Source of the DNA: AG25 sp035604455
GTDB lineage: Bacteria > Gemmatimonadota > Gemmatimonadetes > Gemmatimonadales > GWC2-71-9
NCBI GenBank assembly: GCA_035604455.1
Contig: DATNIM010000095.1
Coordinates: 1-59,717 of the forward strand
Length of the DNA stretch: 59,717 nt
Direction of reading: 5' to 3'
Shown here in pieces: positions 1 to 6,669 of this stretch. The stretch's first letter is position 1; every line of letters begins with the position of its first letter. Made by a program: the position numbers and the translations under genes. The notes beneath the pieces are model-generated. The model was not told the DNA's origin, ran no database searches, and was given only the letters and a program-made list of their open reading frames with translations.

Positions 1-218
1 GGCCGCTACCATCGCCTCCCGTCGGGTCTCGAGCGGGCCTTTTTGTTCACGGGTCTGATCCCCTCTGGACGGGTTTTCAGCCCAATGTACTGACTACCGA
101 GTGCTGACACTCGAGTGACTACTTTGTGGTGGCACTTCGCCCGTAAGTCATTGTCACTGAAGGGCGCCTGCTCGACGCTGTGTTGCTCCGCTTGGAACCG
201 TCCGTTACGTTGTCCCGC
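1..218. other. Leader region upstream of dus, no gene seen
   Basis: No convincing coding region lies here. The first 11 bases could be the 3' acceptor strand of a tRNA (seven bases, discriminator A, then CCA), followed by a T-run near 40-45. The rest of such a tRNA would lie outside the window, so it cannot be confirmed. The dus promoter is presumably in this stretch, but I see no clear -35/-10 pair. Confidence 0.3.
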
Positions 219-1208
219 ATGCAGTTCCCCTACGCCGTTGCGCACGAAGTCCCGCTGATCTTGGCGCCTATGGCGGGTGTGTCCGAATCCCCATTCCGCC
301 TGCTGTGCCGGGGATACGGGGCTGACGCGGTGGTGTCGGAATTCATCTCGGCGGTGGGCGTCGCGCGGCAGATCGAACGCGTACTGGCCGACGGCACCTT
401 CGAGCCGGCCGAGCGGCCCTACGGGATCCAGCTGTACGGCGCCGAACCCGATGTCATGGCCCGGGCGGCCGAGCTCGTGACGGAGCTCTTCGCGCCGGAC
501 TTTCTCGACATCAACTTCGGGTGTCCGGTGAAGAAGGTCGTCCGCAACAACGGTGGGTCAGGCTGCCTGCGCGATCTTGGCCTCATGGACCGAATCATCA
601 AGGCGGTGCGCGGGGCCACGGACCGACCGGTGACCGTGAAGACCCGCAGCGGCTGGGACGACGCACAACGCGACCCGGTGGGGATCGCGCTCCGCTGCGA
701 AGAGGCGGGCGCGCAGGCGGTCACGCTCCACGCGAGAACGCGGACGCAGCTCTTCGGAGGCACGGCCGATTGGGACGAGATCGCGCGTGTGGTCGAGCGC
801 CTGTCGATTCCCGTGATCGGCAACGGGGACGTGAAGACGGCGGAGGACGTCCAGGCGATGCGGCGGCACACCGGGTGTGCGGGCATCATGATCGCCCGCG
901 GCTCGTTCGGGAATCCGTGGATCTTCACCCAAGGGCGAGACCTTCTGGACGGGCGCCCGCCGCGTCCCGATCCCTCGCCGGCCGAGCGGTTGGCCGGGGC
1001 GTTGGGCCACGCGCAGCTCGCGCGCCGGATCCAGGGCGACACCCGGACCGTCGCACTCGAGTTCCGGAAGCACCTCGGGTGGTACCTGCGCGGGATCCCG
1101 AACGCGGCGGCGCTGCGAGAGCGCGCGTTCCGGATCGAGTCGCTGGCCGAGGCCGAGGGGGTCCTCGAAGGCTGGCTCCGGTGCGAGGAGGTGGAGGCCG
1201 CGGCGTGA
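219..1208 (+). CDS. dus: tRNA-dihydrouridine synthase (Dus family)
   Basis: An FMN-dependent enzyme that reduces specific uridines in the D-loop of tRNA, acting in the cytoplasm. The 329-aa product has the family order. An FMN-binding LAPMAG motif lies near residues 15-20. The catalytic cysteine is C102 in the NFGCP signature. The VKTRSGWDD segment lies near 139-147, followed by a LHARTRTQ phosphate-binding segment and a GNGDV turn. The length is typical for DusB-like proteins. I chose ATG 219 because the family motif begins about 15 residues later. An in-frame GTG at 180 would add 13 unconserved residues, and neither start has a clear ribosome site. The stop overlaps the larB start by 4 bases, so the two are probably co-translated. 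The substrate uridine position cannot be told from sequence alone. Confidence 0.93.
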   Translation: MQFPYAVAHEVPLILAPMAGVSESPFRLLCRGYGADAVVSEFISAVGVARQIERVLADGTFEPAERPYGIQLYGAEPDVMARAAELVTELFAPDFLDINFGCPVKKVVRNNGGSGCLRDLGLMDRIIKAVRGATDRPVTVKTRSGWDDAQRDPVGIALRCEEAGAQAVTLHARTRTQLFGGTADWDEIARVVERLSIPVIGNGDVKTAEDVQAMRRHTGCAGIMIARGSFGNPWIFTQGRDLLDGRPPRPDPSPAERLAGALGHAQLARRIQGDTRTVALEFRKHLGWYLRGIPNAAALRERAFRIESLAEAEGVLEGWLRCEEVEAAA

Positions 1209-1894
1209 CCACCGACGATGTCGCCCGGCTGATCGAGCGGCTGTCGTTCGCGTCGCTGGATCACTTCCGGCCCCAGACGCAGGGGCATCAGGAAGTGATT
1301 TTTTGTTCCGGTAAGACGCCGAGCCAAGTGGTCGAGATCGCCGAGCGCCTGGTGGCCGCGGGCGGGGAGTTCCTGGCGACGCGCGCCGAGTCTGATCATC
1401 GCGAGGCGCTGCGCGCCCGGTTTCCGAGCGCGGACGTGAACGAGCTCGGCCGGATCGTGCACCTGGCGCCCGATCCGCCCACGGAACCCACTGGGCGAGG
1501 ACTCGTCCTCATCGTGACGGCGGGGACGAGCGATCTGCCCGTGGCCGAGGAAGCGGCGGTCACGGCGCGAGCGCTGCGAAATCAGGTCGAGCGGCTCACC
1601 GATGTGGGCGTGGCCGGCATCCATCGGCTCCTGTCTCAGACCGACGCGTTGCGACGGGCGGCCGTCATCATCGTCGTGGCCGGGATGGACGGGGCCCTCC
1701 CGAGCGTGGTCGGGGGGCTCGTGCGCGCACCCGTGATCGCCGTCCCGACGAGCGTGGGCTACGGGGCGTCGTTCGGCGGTGTGGCGGCGCTGCTCACGAT
1801 GCTGAACTCTTGTGCGTCCGGGATCACCGTCGTCAACATCGACAACGGGTTCGGAGCGGCGGCCGCCGCGAGTCGCATCAACCACCAGCCATGA
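1205..1894 (+). CDS. larB: LarB-type nickel-pincer cofactor carboxylase
   Basis: LarB carboxylates nicotinic acid adenine dinucleotide and hydrolyses its phosphoanhydride. This is the first step to the nickel-pincer nucleotide of lactate racemase and related enzymes. The 229-aa product shows the AIR-carboxylase (PurE)-like C-terminal half: VTAGTSD near 100, VAGMDGALPSVVGGL near 160 and PTSVGYGASFGG near 183. The N-terminal half holds the LarB-specific segment ending EVIFCSGKTP. GTG 1205 overlaps the dus stop, and the stop overlaps the next start by 4 bases. LarC and LarE, needed to finish the cofactor, are not in this window. They may lie elsewhere, or this may be a stand-alone LarB homologue with another role. 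The family is clear; the pathway is inferred. Confidence 0.88.
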   Translation: MTTDDVARLIERLSFASLDHFRPQTQGHQEVIFCSGKTPSQVVEIAERLVAAGGEFLATRAESDHREALRARFPSADVNELGRIVHLAPDPPTEPTGRGLVLIVTAGTSDLPVAEEAAVTARALRNQVERLTDVGVAGIHRLLSQTDALRRAAVIIVVAGMDGALPSVVGGLVRAPVIAVPTSVGYGASFGGVAALLTMLNSCASGITVVNIDNGFGAAAAASRINHQP

Positions 1895-3408
1895 GACGCA
1901 CCGCGGTCTGGGTCGGGCGCGTCTGTGCCGTGCTCGGTCTCGCCGTGGCGCTCTGGGGAGTTGTCCGCAGCGCCATGCCCGGGCTCGTCGCGGGCCTGGG
2001 CGGCGCGCTCGTCGTGTTCGGAGTCACGCTGCCCGCCGTCGCGCGCGACTGGATCGCCGGGAGTCCGGGGGTCCGGCCCGCCGACTTCAGTCATCTCATC
2101 GATCTCCTACGTCGCGCGCACGCCGCTCGCGGGGGATGGCTCGTGGGTCTGCCGACGGGCGATGTCGAGGTGTTGGGCTCGGAGGACATGAGCCGCAAGG
2201 CGAGACAGCGCGGCGGAGCGATCGTCCAGCTCGCCTCGGCCGACGGCCGGGCGCACGTCGTGCGCGATTCGGAGGGCACCTACATCGCGGTCGGTGATTT
2301 TCCCTTCGGGGCGGGCCTGTTGATCGGCTTGCCGGAAACGAGCCCCGAGCAGGCGGAGATCGTAGCCGATGAGTTGCGCCGCGTGGTCGCCGGGATGCGC
2401 CTCATCCGTGCAGAGGAACGGGGCGAACGCCGGGATCTCGTCGCGAAGCAGCTCGCCGCGATCGCCAGCGGCGCGCTCACGCTCGAGGGTGTGGCGAAAG
2501 CCGGGGTCGAGCTCGCCCAGCAGTTCACGCAACGGGGGGCCGCGGTCGTCATGCCGGGGTTGGGAGCGTCGCAGGACCTCCAGGTGCTCGCCGTCTCGAC
2601 CGCCGCCGATCGGCGCTTGAGCGGCGTGCGAGTCCCGGACTCGGCGGCGGCCGCCCGTGCGATTCAGACCGGTGTCCCGGTTGTTTCCCTGGGGCGCGAG
2701 GACGTGTTCGGCCTGGGTCTGCCAGACCGGCGCAGCGACCGGACCGGCACCGCGTTTCCGCTCCTCGATGGGCACTTCGCGATCGGGGCGCTCGTCGTGC
2801 TCGGGCCCCCGATCGAGCCGGACACGCCGCTGTCAGAGCAGCTGCAGCGGCTCGTGATGGAGCTCGGGTCCCGCCTCGCGGCCGCCCGGGCGGTGCACGA
2901 GGCGGAGCAACGCGCGGTACTCGATCCGCTCACCGGACTCAGGAATCGCCGCGAGCTCGAGCGGATGCTCAGTCGTCACGGGTCCCTCGAAGGGCCCCCG
3001 CCGGCGGCGCTCATCTACCTCGACCTCGATCACTTCAAACAGCTGAACGACGCCTTGGGCCATGCGGCCGGAGACGCCGCGCTGCGCCATGTGGGCGGCA
3101 TCCTTGAGGAAGCGATCCGCGACACCGATCTCGCCGCGCGAATCGGGGGGGAGGAATTCGCGATCTGGATGCCGCATGCGGCGCTGAGCCACGCGCTGGA
3201 GGTCGCCGAACGCGTCCGGCGCTCGATCGTCGACACCACCTGGCGCTGGAACGGGACGCCCTATCCGCTCGCCACCTCAGGGGGCGTGGCTGGGTTTCCC
3301 GAAAGCGTCACCGAGTTCGCCAATCTCCGCAGTGCAGCGGACGCGGCGCTCTACCGCGCCAAGCAGGGCGGGCGCAATCGGGTTGAAAAGGTCGCTGCGC
3401 CTCGCTAG
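1891..3408 (+). CDS. Membrane-anchored diguanylate cyclase (GGDEF)
   Basis: Predicted to make cyclic-di-GMP from two GTP at the inner membrane. The 505-aa protein has two N-terminal membrane helices (about 6-26 and 31-50), a roughly 280-residue cytoplasmic region that could be GAF-like, and a C-terminal GGDEF domain. The active-site loop reads GGEEF at 419-423, so the domain should be active. An RxxD inhibitory I-site lies at 410-413, exactly five residues before the loop, indicating product feedback inhibition. ATG 1891 forms an ATGA overlap with larB. An earlier in-frame start would lie inside larB and lacks support. The last codons also hold the ssrA promoter. A c-di-GMP riboswitch and an HD-GYP protein lie within 22 kb. 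Confidence 0.9.
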   Translation: MRRTAVWVGRVCAVLGLAVALWGVVRSAMPGLVAGLGGALVVFGVTLPAVARDWIAGSPGVRPADFSHLIDLLRRAHAARGGWLVGLPTGDVEVLGSEDMSRKARQRGGAIVQLASADGRAHVVRDSEGTYIAVGDFPFGAGLLIGLPETSPEQAEIVADELRRVVAGMRLIRAEERGERRDLVAKQLAAIASGALTLEGVAKAGVELAQQFTQRGAAVVMPGLGASQDLQVLAVSTAADRRLSGVRVPDSAAAARAIQTGVPVVSLGREDVFGLGLPDRRSDRTGTAFPLLDGHFAIGALVVLGPPIEPDTPLSEQLQRLVMELGSRLAAARAVHEAEQRAVLDPLTGLRNRRELERMLSRHGSLEGPPPAALIYLDLDHFKQLNDALGHAAGDAALRHVGGILEEAIRDTDLAARIGGEEFAIWMPHAALSHALEVAERVRRSIVDTTWRWNGTPYPLATSGGVAGFPESVTEFANLRSAADAALYRAKQGGRNRVEKVAAPR

Positions 3409-3411
3409 GTT
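3383..3411 (+). promoter_or_regulatory. Predicted sigma-70 promoter of ssrA
   Basis: A -35 box TTGAAA (3383-3388), a 17-base spacer and a -10 box TAGGTT (3406-3411) place the start about 7-10 bases downstream. This agrees with the first base of the tmRNA acceptor stem at 3421. The promoter is buried in the last codons of the diguanylate cyclase gene. Seen by eye only. Confidence 0.6.
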
Positions 3412-3420
3412 GCCGTTTGA

Positions 3421-3778
3421 GGGGGCGACAGGTTTCGACGGGTTTGGCAACGGTATAGCTGCGTGCCCAGGTCCTCAGTCACCTGGTTAAACCACTGGGA
3501 AATTCATAACTGCCAACTCTGAACTGGCATTGGCTGCGTAAGCTTTAGCTTCACGCAACCTGCGTGAGTGGCAGCCCGCCTGAGGCGGCGCTCACGCATC
3601 GCAAAGTCGGGCTGGCGTAACCCCGGGCCTCAAGGGGTGACGCAAGAGATCTAAGAGGCTTGTTGCTGCCGGGGCCGGCGACGCGCCACGGCGGCGAGAC
3701 TTCTCAAAGCGACGCCTACGCACGTAGTGGCGGTATCTGCGTCATGCTCGGACCGGGGTTCGATTCCCCGCGCCTCCA
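3421..3778 (+). ncRNA. ssrA: Transfer-messenger RNA (tmRNA)
   Basis: Rescues stalled ribosomes together with SmpB by acting as alanyl-tRNA and then as a short message. The 5' end GGGGGCG (3421-3427) pairs over seven positions with CGCCTCC (3771-3777), giving the tRNA-like acceptor stem. The T-arm GGTTCGATTCC sits just before the 3' strand, and the 5' end carries the usual GACAGGTTTCGACGG block. A resume frame GCC at 3512 encodes the tag ANSELALAA and ends with TAA at 3539-3541. The LALAA-type tail is what ClpXP-type proteases recognise. The 3' CCA is not encoded. One-piece architecture, typical length. Confidence 0.96.
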
Positions 3779-3791
3779 TTCGCATCCTTCT

Positions 3792-3813
3792 GGTGCCCAC
3801 GACGTCGGGCGCC
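3792..3813 (+). terminator. Possible ssrA terminator hairpin
   Basis: A 7-bp stem (3792-3798 with 3807-3813, one G-T pair) closes an 8-base loop, 13 bases after the tmRNA 3' end. It is followed by a run of C rather than T. If it terminates, it is not a classical U-tract terminator; it may only protect the 3' end. Confidence 0.35.
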
Positions 3814-3843
3814 CCCCCCACCTAGACGTTCGACGAGACGCTG

Positions 3844-4020
3844 TCAGGACTCCTGCGGCCGACGCGCACGACCGTCCTCGAACCCTTCCTTGTATCCGCG
3901 ACGGTAGTCACCGCGATCCGAGTGGTCGTCGTCCCCTGAGCTCGAGAGCCAGACCCAGACGAGCGCGACCCCGACCAGCGCCATAAGCACGAAACCGAAT
4001 CCCAGATGATGGAGATGCAT
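3844..4020 (-). CDS. Small single-pass membrane protein, 58 aa
   Basis: An unrecognised short gene with good coding evidence. An ACGGAG ribosome site ends about 7 bases before ATG 4020. The product begins MHLHHLGFGF, has one hydrophobic helix (about 7-25) and then an acidic-basic tail. That tail contains a tyrosine/glycine repeat, YRRGYKEGFEDGR (39-51). It is probably an inner-membrane protein with a short cytoplasmic tail. No function can be assigned. It stands alone between ssrA and a lipoprotein gene on the other strand. Confidence 0.6.
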   Translation of the reverse strand: MHLHHLGFGFVLMALVGVALVWVWLSSSGDDDHSDRGDYRRGYKEGFEDGRARRPQES

Positions 4021-4293
4021 CTCGGTACTCCGTGGTGAAAGTTTGAACGCTGGCTGACCGAGCGAGTACGACGCCTCTTTGACTTGCTCTGAAACCTCCT
4101 GTTACCCGCCGCGCCTTGGGCCGCTTCAGTTCCGGCGGCGGGCGCGGCGATCGCACGTGTGACCCCCTCGCACACCAGGCTCGTGCCTGGGCTGGTCGAC
4201 GCCGGGCGCTGCGAGTTGGAACGGCGCACGGGGCTGGCTATTCGCCAACCCGATTCCTAGGTTAGGTCAAACGCCGCCAGAGGACGGGAGCTA
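4021..4293. other. Intergenic, GC-rich inverted repeats
   Basis: Divergent intergenic stretch carrying the promoters of the 58-aa protein and of the lipoprotein at 4294. It holds a 9-bp inverted repeat (4107-4115 with 4141-4149) that competes with a second one (4105-4111 with 4136-4142). An AGGAGG-like block occurs on the minus strand near 4095-4100, but no start codon follows at a usable distance. Confidence 0.3.
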
Positions 4294-4728
4294 GTGCACA
4301 TCCAGGATTGGGCGAGGAGTTCCTTGCTCGCCGCTCTGTTGGGATGCACCGGCATGCGCACGGTCGAACCCGAGCGCTTCATCCCCGAGCGCCGGCCGGC
4401 GATGGTGGCGGTGTGGACCAGTCTGACGAAGTTCACCATCGTGTCTGAACCCGCAGTCCTCCGCGACACGTTGAGTGGGGTCGTGCTCGGTGAGCCGTGG
4501 TCCATTGCCCTGAAGGACGTCGTGCGGGTCCAGGCGGATGCCCCAGACGCCACCCGGACCGCGCTGTTCGTGACGGGCACAGCCGCATCCGTTTTCGGGC
4601 TCGCGCTCCTTCTCGGCAACAACTCGGGCAAGAGCGGACAGACGCTCACGCCCGGCTTGAACTGCAGTTCCGATTACTCGAGTTCTACGGCAACGGGCCT
4701 GTCGCCCTGCGACGCGGGCTCCAAGTAA
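4294..4728 (+). CDS. Hypothetical lipoprotein
   Basis: A 144-aa product of unknown function. A short signal peptide with R8 and a hydrophobic stretch ends in the lipobox LLGC (Cys18), so it should be lipidated. A single hydrophobic helix (about 96-109, FVTGTAASVFGLALLLG) lies near the C-terminus. Between them is a 60-residue region with SLTKFTIVSEPAVLRDTLSGVV, which reads like a small beta domain that may bind a partner. The start is GTG 4294 after a GGGAG. A TTG about 30 bases later, with AGGAG in front, is an alternative that keeps the lipobox. The C-terminus is Ser/Thr-rich with two cysteines (CSSDYSS and SPCDAG), as in secreted proteins. Confidence 0.55.
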   Translation: MHIQDWARSSLLAALLGCTGMRTVEPERFIPERRPAMVAVWTSLTKFTIVSEPAVLRDTLSGVVLGEPWSIALKDVVRVQADAPDATRTALFVTGTAASVFGLALLLGNNSGKSGQTLTPGLNCSSDYSSSTATGLSPCDAGSK

Positions 4729-4842
4729 CCGACCCTCAGCGCCCGCACAGCCACCACCCCGAGACCAGGACGGCCTAGGCTTGGCTGGGCCACCCTCCGC
4801 GGCCTAGCCCGGGTCAGCCGCCCGCCCGTTGGCGAAACGACT

Positions 4843-4870
4843 GGGGCGCGGCCCCGAAGAGCCGCGCCCC
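4843..4870. terminator. Strong GC hairpin between convergent genes
   Basis: A perfect 10-bp stem (4843-4852 with 4861-4870) with an 8-base loop. It lies 20 bases beyond the stop of the minus-strand lipoprotein gene and about 115 bases beyond the plus-strand lipoprotein gene. On the minus strand it is followed by a short T-containing stretch. It may terminate both transcripts. Confidence 0.55.
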
Positions 4871-4889
4871 GAGGCCCTCATCCCCCGAC

Positions 4890-6368
4890 TTACAACGCGG
4901 GGTTCTCGTGCTCGAAGACCGTAATGCAGCCGGTGAAGGCCTTGATGCCGAACTTGGAACACGCCGTGCTGTCCGTCCCGGTGGGCGTGGCCGGTACGGT
5001 CACCGCCGTGAAGATCCGGTCCGACTGCGTGAGCGCCGACGGGGTTTTCCCGCCGACGTTCAGGACGTTCTCGATCCACAGGCCCGTCTTGCCGTCGATC
5101 ACGCCCAAGGAGGTCGTGTTGGCGTTTCCGGGGGTCGCCCCGCCGGGCGCCGTCGCGACGACATAGAAGTTGCCGTCGGCTGAGTTGAAGGAGGACTCGT
5201 CCGTGCTCGAGATCTGCGTGACGACGTTGACCACGGCGCCGGTCCGGGCGCTGAAGACAAGCTCGCCCTTGCCGCACACTTCCATGATCACCGTCTGGTC
5301 GCGGTCGTCGATCGCCAGATCGTTCATCATGCCGGTCCCGGCGGGGCTGATGCCGGGCATGAGCGTGGCGCAGTCCGGGATGGTGAACTTCTTCTCGACC
5401 GTCATCTTCCTCGGATTGATCACCGCGATGTACTCGGTGGCCCCGTTCGACGCGCAGGCCGTGGCCCCTGTGGTGCCGCTGCAGGTGGGGACCGGGAGCA
5501 GGAACCGGCGCGTCTCGCGGTCCCACACCGGCGCCTCGGTCGTGCCCTTGGCGTCCGGGAACGACAGGGTGCCGAGGATCTTGTACGGCCAGTGCCCGGA
5601 GATGAACGTCGCGTACGGCGCGACGGTCTTTTGCGGACTCGCAGTCGGATAGCTGATCGCCGCAGTCGACTTACAGTTGTTCCCGGATGTGGTGCAGAAC
5701 GTCTCATCGAGCGGGTTCGGATTCTCGACTAGGACGATGTCGTCCTCGGGATCGTACGTCATCTCGTTCACGCGGCCACAGTAGTGCGTCGTCGACGTCC
5801 CGCCGTCGCAGGCCGTGATCGCCGTGTTGACGGACGCGACGATGGACTGCGACCACACGTCCACGACCTGCACCATGCTGTTCCCGTCCGACACCCACAG
5901 CCGGTGCCCGTCGTTCCCCGGGACGAGGCTGTTCGGCCCCTGGCCGTTTGAGGTTGACGTGCCACCGCCGTAACTGATCGTCCCGCCACTGCCGCCCACC
6001 GCGGCACCGACAAACCCGGGAACCCGGCCGACGAACGTGTAGCTGCGCCCGTCGATGATGTCGACGCCCTTGTTGGATTGATCGTCGACGTACTCCGCAT
6101 CGGTTTCGGGATCCGTCCACGTCTTGGCGACGCTCACGAGCGGGCTGCCGGGGACGGCGACCGCGCACAGCGTGATGACCGGGGCGTTGCCCCGGTCGTG
6201 ATCCCGGTCCGCGGCGCACGGGTTCGTGGCGCCATGGGCCTTGTTGAAGAGGAGTTGCGGAGCGGAGGGATTGGTCGACGAGTCTGAGGTTGGTTGGCTT
6301 TCACAGCCCAGAGTTACTGCGGCGACAACGCTGCACAGCAGACTACAGAACCGCGCCACAGCTTTCAT
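4890..6368 (-). CDS. Secreted lipoprotein, beta-propeller-like, riboswitch-controlled
   Basis: A 492-aa lipoprotein. The signal peptide MKAVARFCSLLCSVVAAVTLGC has its lipobox VTLGC at Cys22. The rest resembles YncE/SMP-30-type propellers, with short repeated strands of the form VIDGKTGLWIEN, AVINPRKMTVEKKF and VSDGNSMVQVVDV. Asp-rich turns and paired cysteines suit a disulphide-bonded protein outside the cytoplasm. I see no catalytic motif. ATG 6368 is chosen for its AAGGAG ribosome site and signal peptide; a longer frame would run into the riboswitch hairpin. The leader carries a c-di-GMP aptamer, so synthesis is probably tied to the sessile/motile switch. That suggests a surface or adhesion-linked role. 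The propeller call is by repeat pattern only. Confidence 0.7.
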   Translation of the reverse strand: MKAVARFCSLLCSVVAAVTLGCESQPTSDSSTNPSAPQLLFNKAHGATNPCAADRDHDRGNAPVITLCAVAVPGSPLVSVAKTWTDPETDAEYVDDQSNKGVDIIDGRSYTFVGRVPGFVGAAVGGSGGTISYGGGTSTSNGQGPNSLVPGNDGHRLWVSDGNSMVQVVDVWSQSIVASVNTAITACDGGTSTTHYCGRVNEMTYDPEDDIVLVENPNPLDETFCTTSGNNCKSTAAISYPTASPQKTVAPYATFISGHWPYKILGTLSFPDAKGTTEAPVWDRETRRFLLPVPTCSGTTGATACASNGATEYIAVINPRKMTVEKKFTIPDCATLMPGISPAGTGMMNDLAIDDRDQTVIMEVCGKGELVFSARTGAVVNVVTQISSTDESSFNSADGNFYVVATAPGGATPGNANTTSLGVIDGKTGLWIENVLNVGGKTPSALTQSDRIFTAVTVPATPTGTDSTACSKFGIKAFTGCITVFEHENPAL

Positions 6369-6420
6369 GGGAAGTCTCCTTAGGGGTGCCAACGCGGCCC
6401 CCGCGTCCCATAACGGCAAA

Positions 6421-6449
6421 CGCCGAGCTATCCGGTCGGTAGCTCGGCG
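6421..6449 (-). terminator. Expression-platform hairpin of the riboswitch
   Basis: A perfect 10-bp inverted repeat (6421-6430 with 6440-6449). On the minus strand its 5' arm is the conserved 3' end of the c-di-GMP aptamer (GCCGAGCTA), so hairpin and folded aptamer exclude each other. A moderately T-rich stretch follows (TTTGCCGTT). The arrangement suggests that ligand binding prevents the hairpin, giving an ON switch. Confidence 0.55.
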
Positions 6450-6546
6450 GTCGTGGGTCTTCGTGACGCTGACGGCGTCGCGGAGAAAGCGAGGACCCGT
6501 GGCTTTGCGCCCCCGGCTTTCGCCGGGTTTGCTCTTGTCGAACGGC
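6436..6546 (-). promoter_or_regulatory. Cyclic-di-GMP-I (GEMM) riboswitch aptamer
   Basis: On the minus strand the leader contains the signature blocks of GEMM-I in order. First is GCAAACC, then a 4-bp-plus hairpin with a GAAA loop, then GGGGGCGCAAAGCC, then ACGGGTC. A variable helix follows, and the block ends with GCCGAGCTACCGA, close to the canonical GCCGGGTTGCCGA. Core positions are about 6492-6537. The predicted transcription start (about 6541) lies just 5' of the aptamer, as expected. It controls the secreted lipoprotein that starts at 6368. The aptamer call rests on motif order and spacing; no covariance model was run. Confidence 0.78.
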
Positions 6547-6547
6547 T

Positions 6548-6576
6548 TAACCTGCCCCGCGGGTAGTCGCTGTCAA
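6548..6576 (-). promoter_or_regulatory. Predicted promoter of the riboswitch transcript
   Basis: On the minus strand TTGACA (6571-6576) is followed after 17 bases by AGGTTA (6548-6553). The -35 is consensus and the -10 is poor. The implied start near 6541 leaves almost no unstructured RNA before the aptamer. Confidence 0.45.
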
Positions 6577-6669
6577 GCCCGAGCGAGCGCGGACACGTGG
6601 TCGCACTAAGTAATCACTAAGGACGTGTGGGAGGTGCGGCAGGGCGGGGAACGGCAACTCGGATATGGC

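Noticed and set aside
1..11. Possible tRNA 3' end with CCA
   Set aside because: Only the acceptor strand could be present; no T-arm is visible, so the call cannot be supported.
419..1885. 488-codon open frame on the minus strand over dus and larB
   Set aside because: High-GC antisense shadow rich in Arg, Pro and Ser with no motif, while the plus strand encodes two clear families.
4081..4150. Competing GC stems as a riboswitch
   Set aside because: They fit no known aptamer and such pairs arise easily at this GC content.
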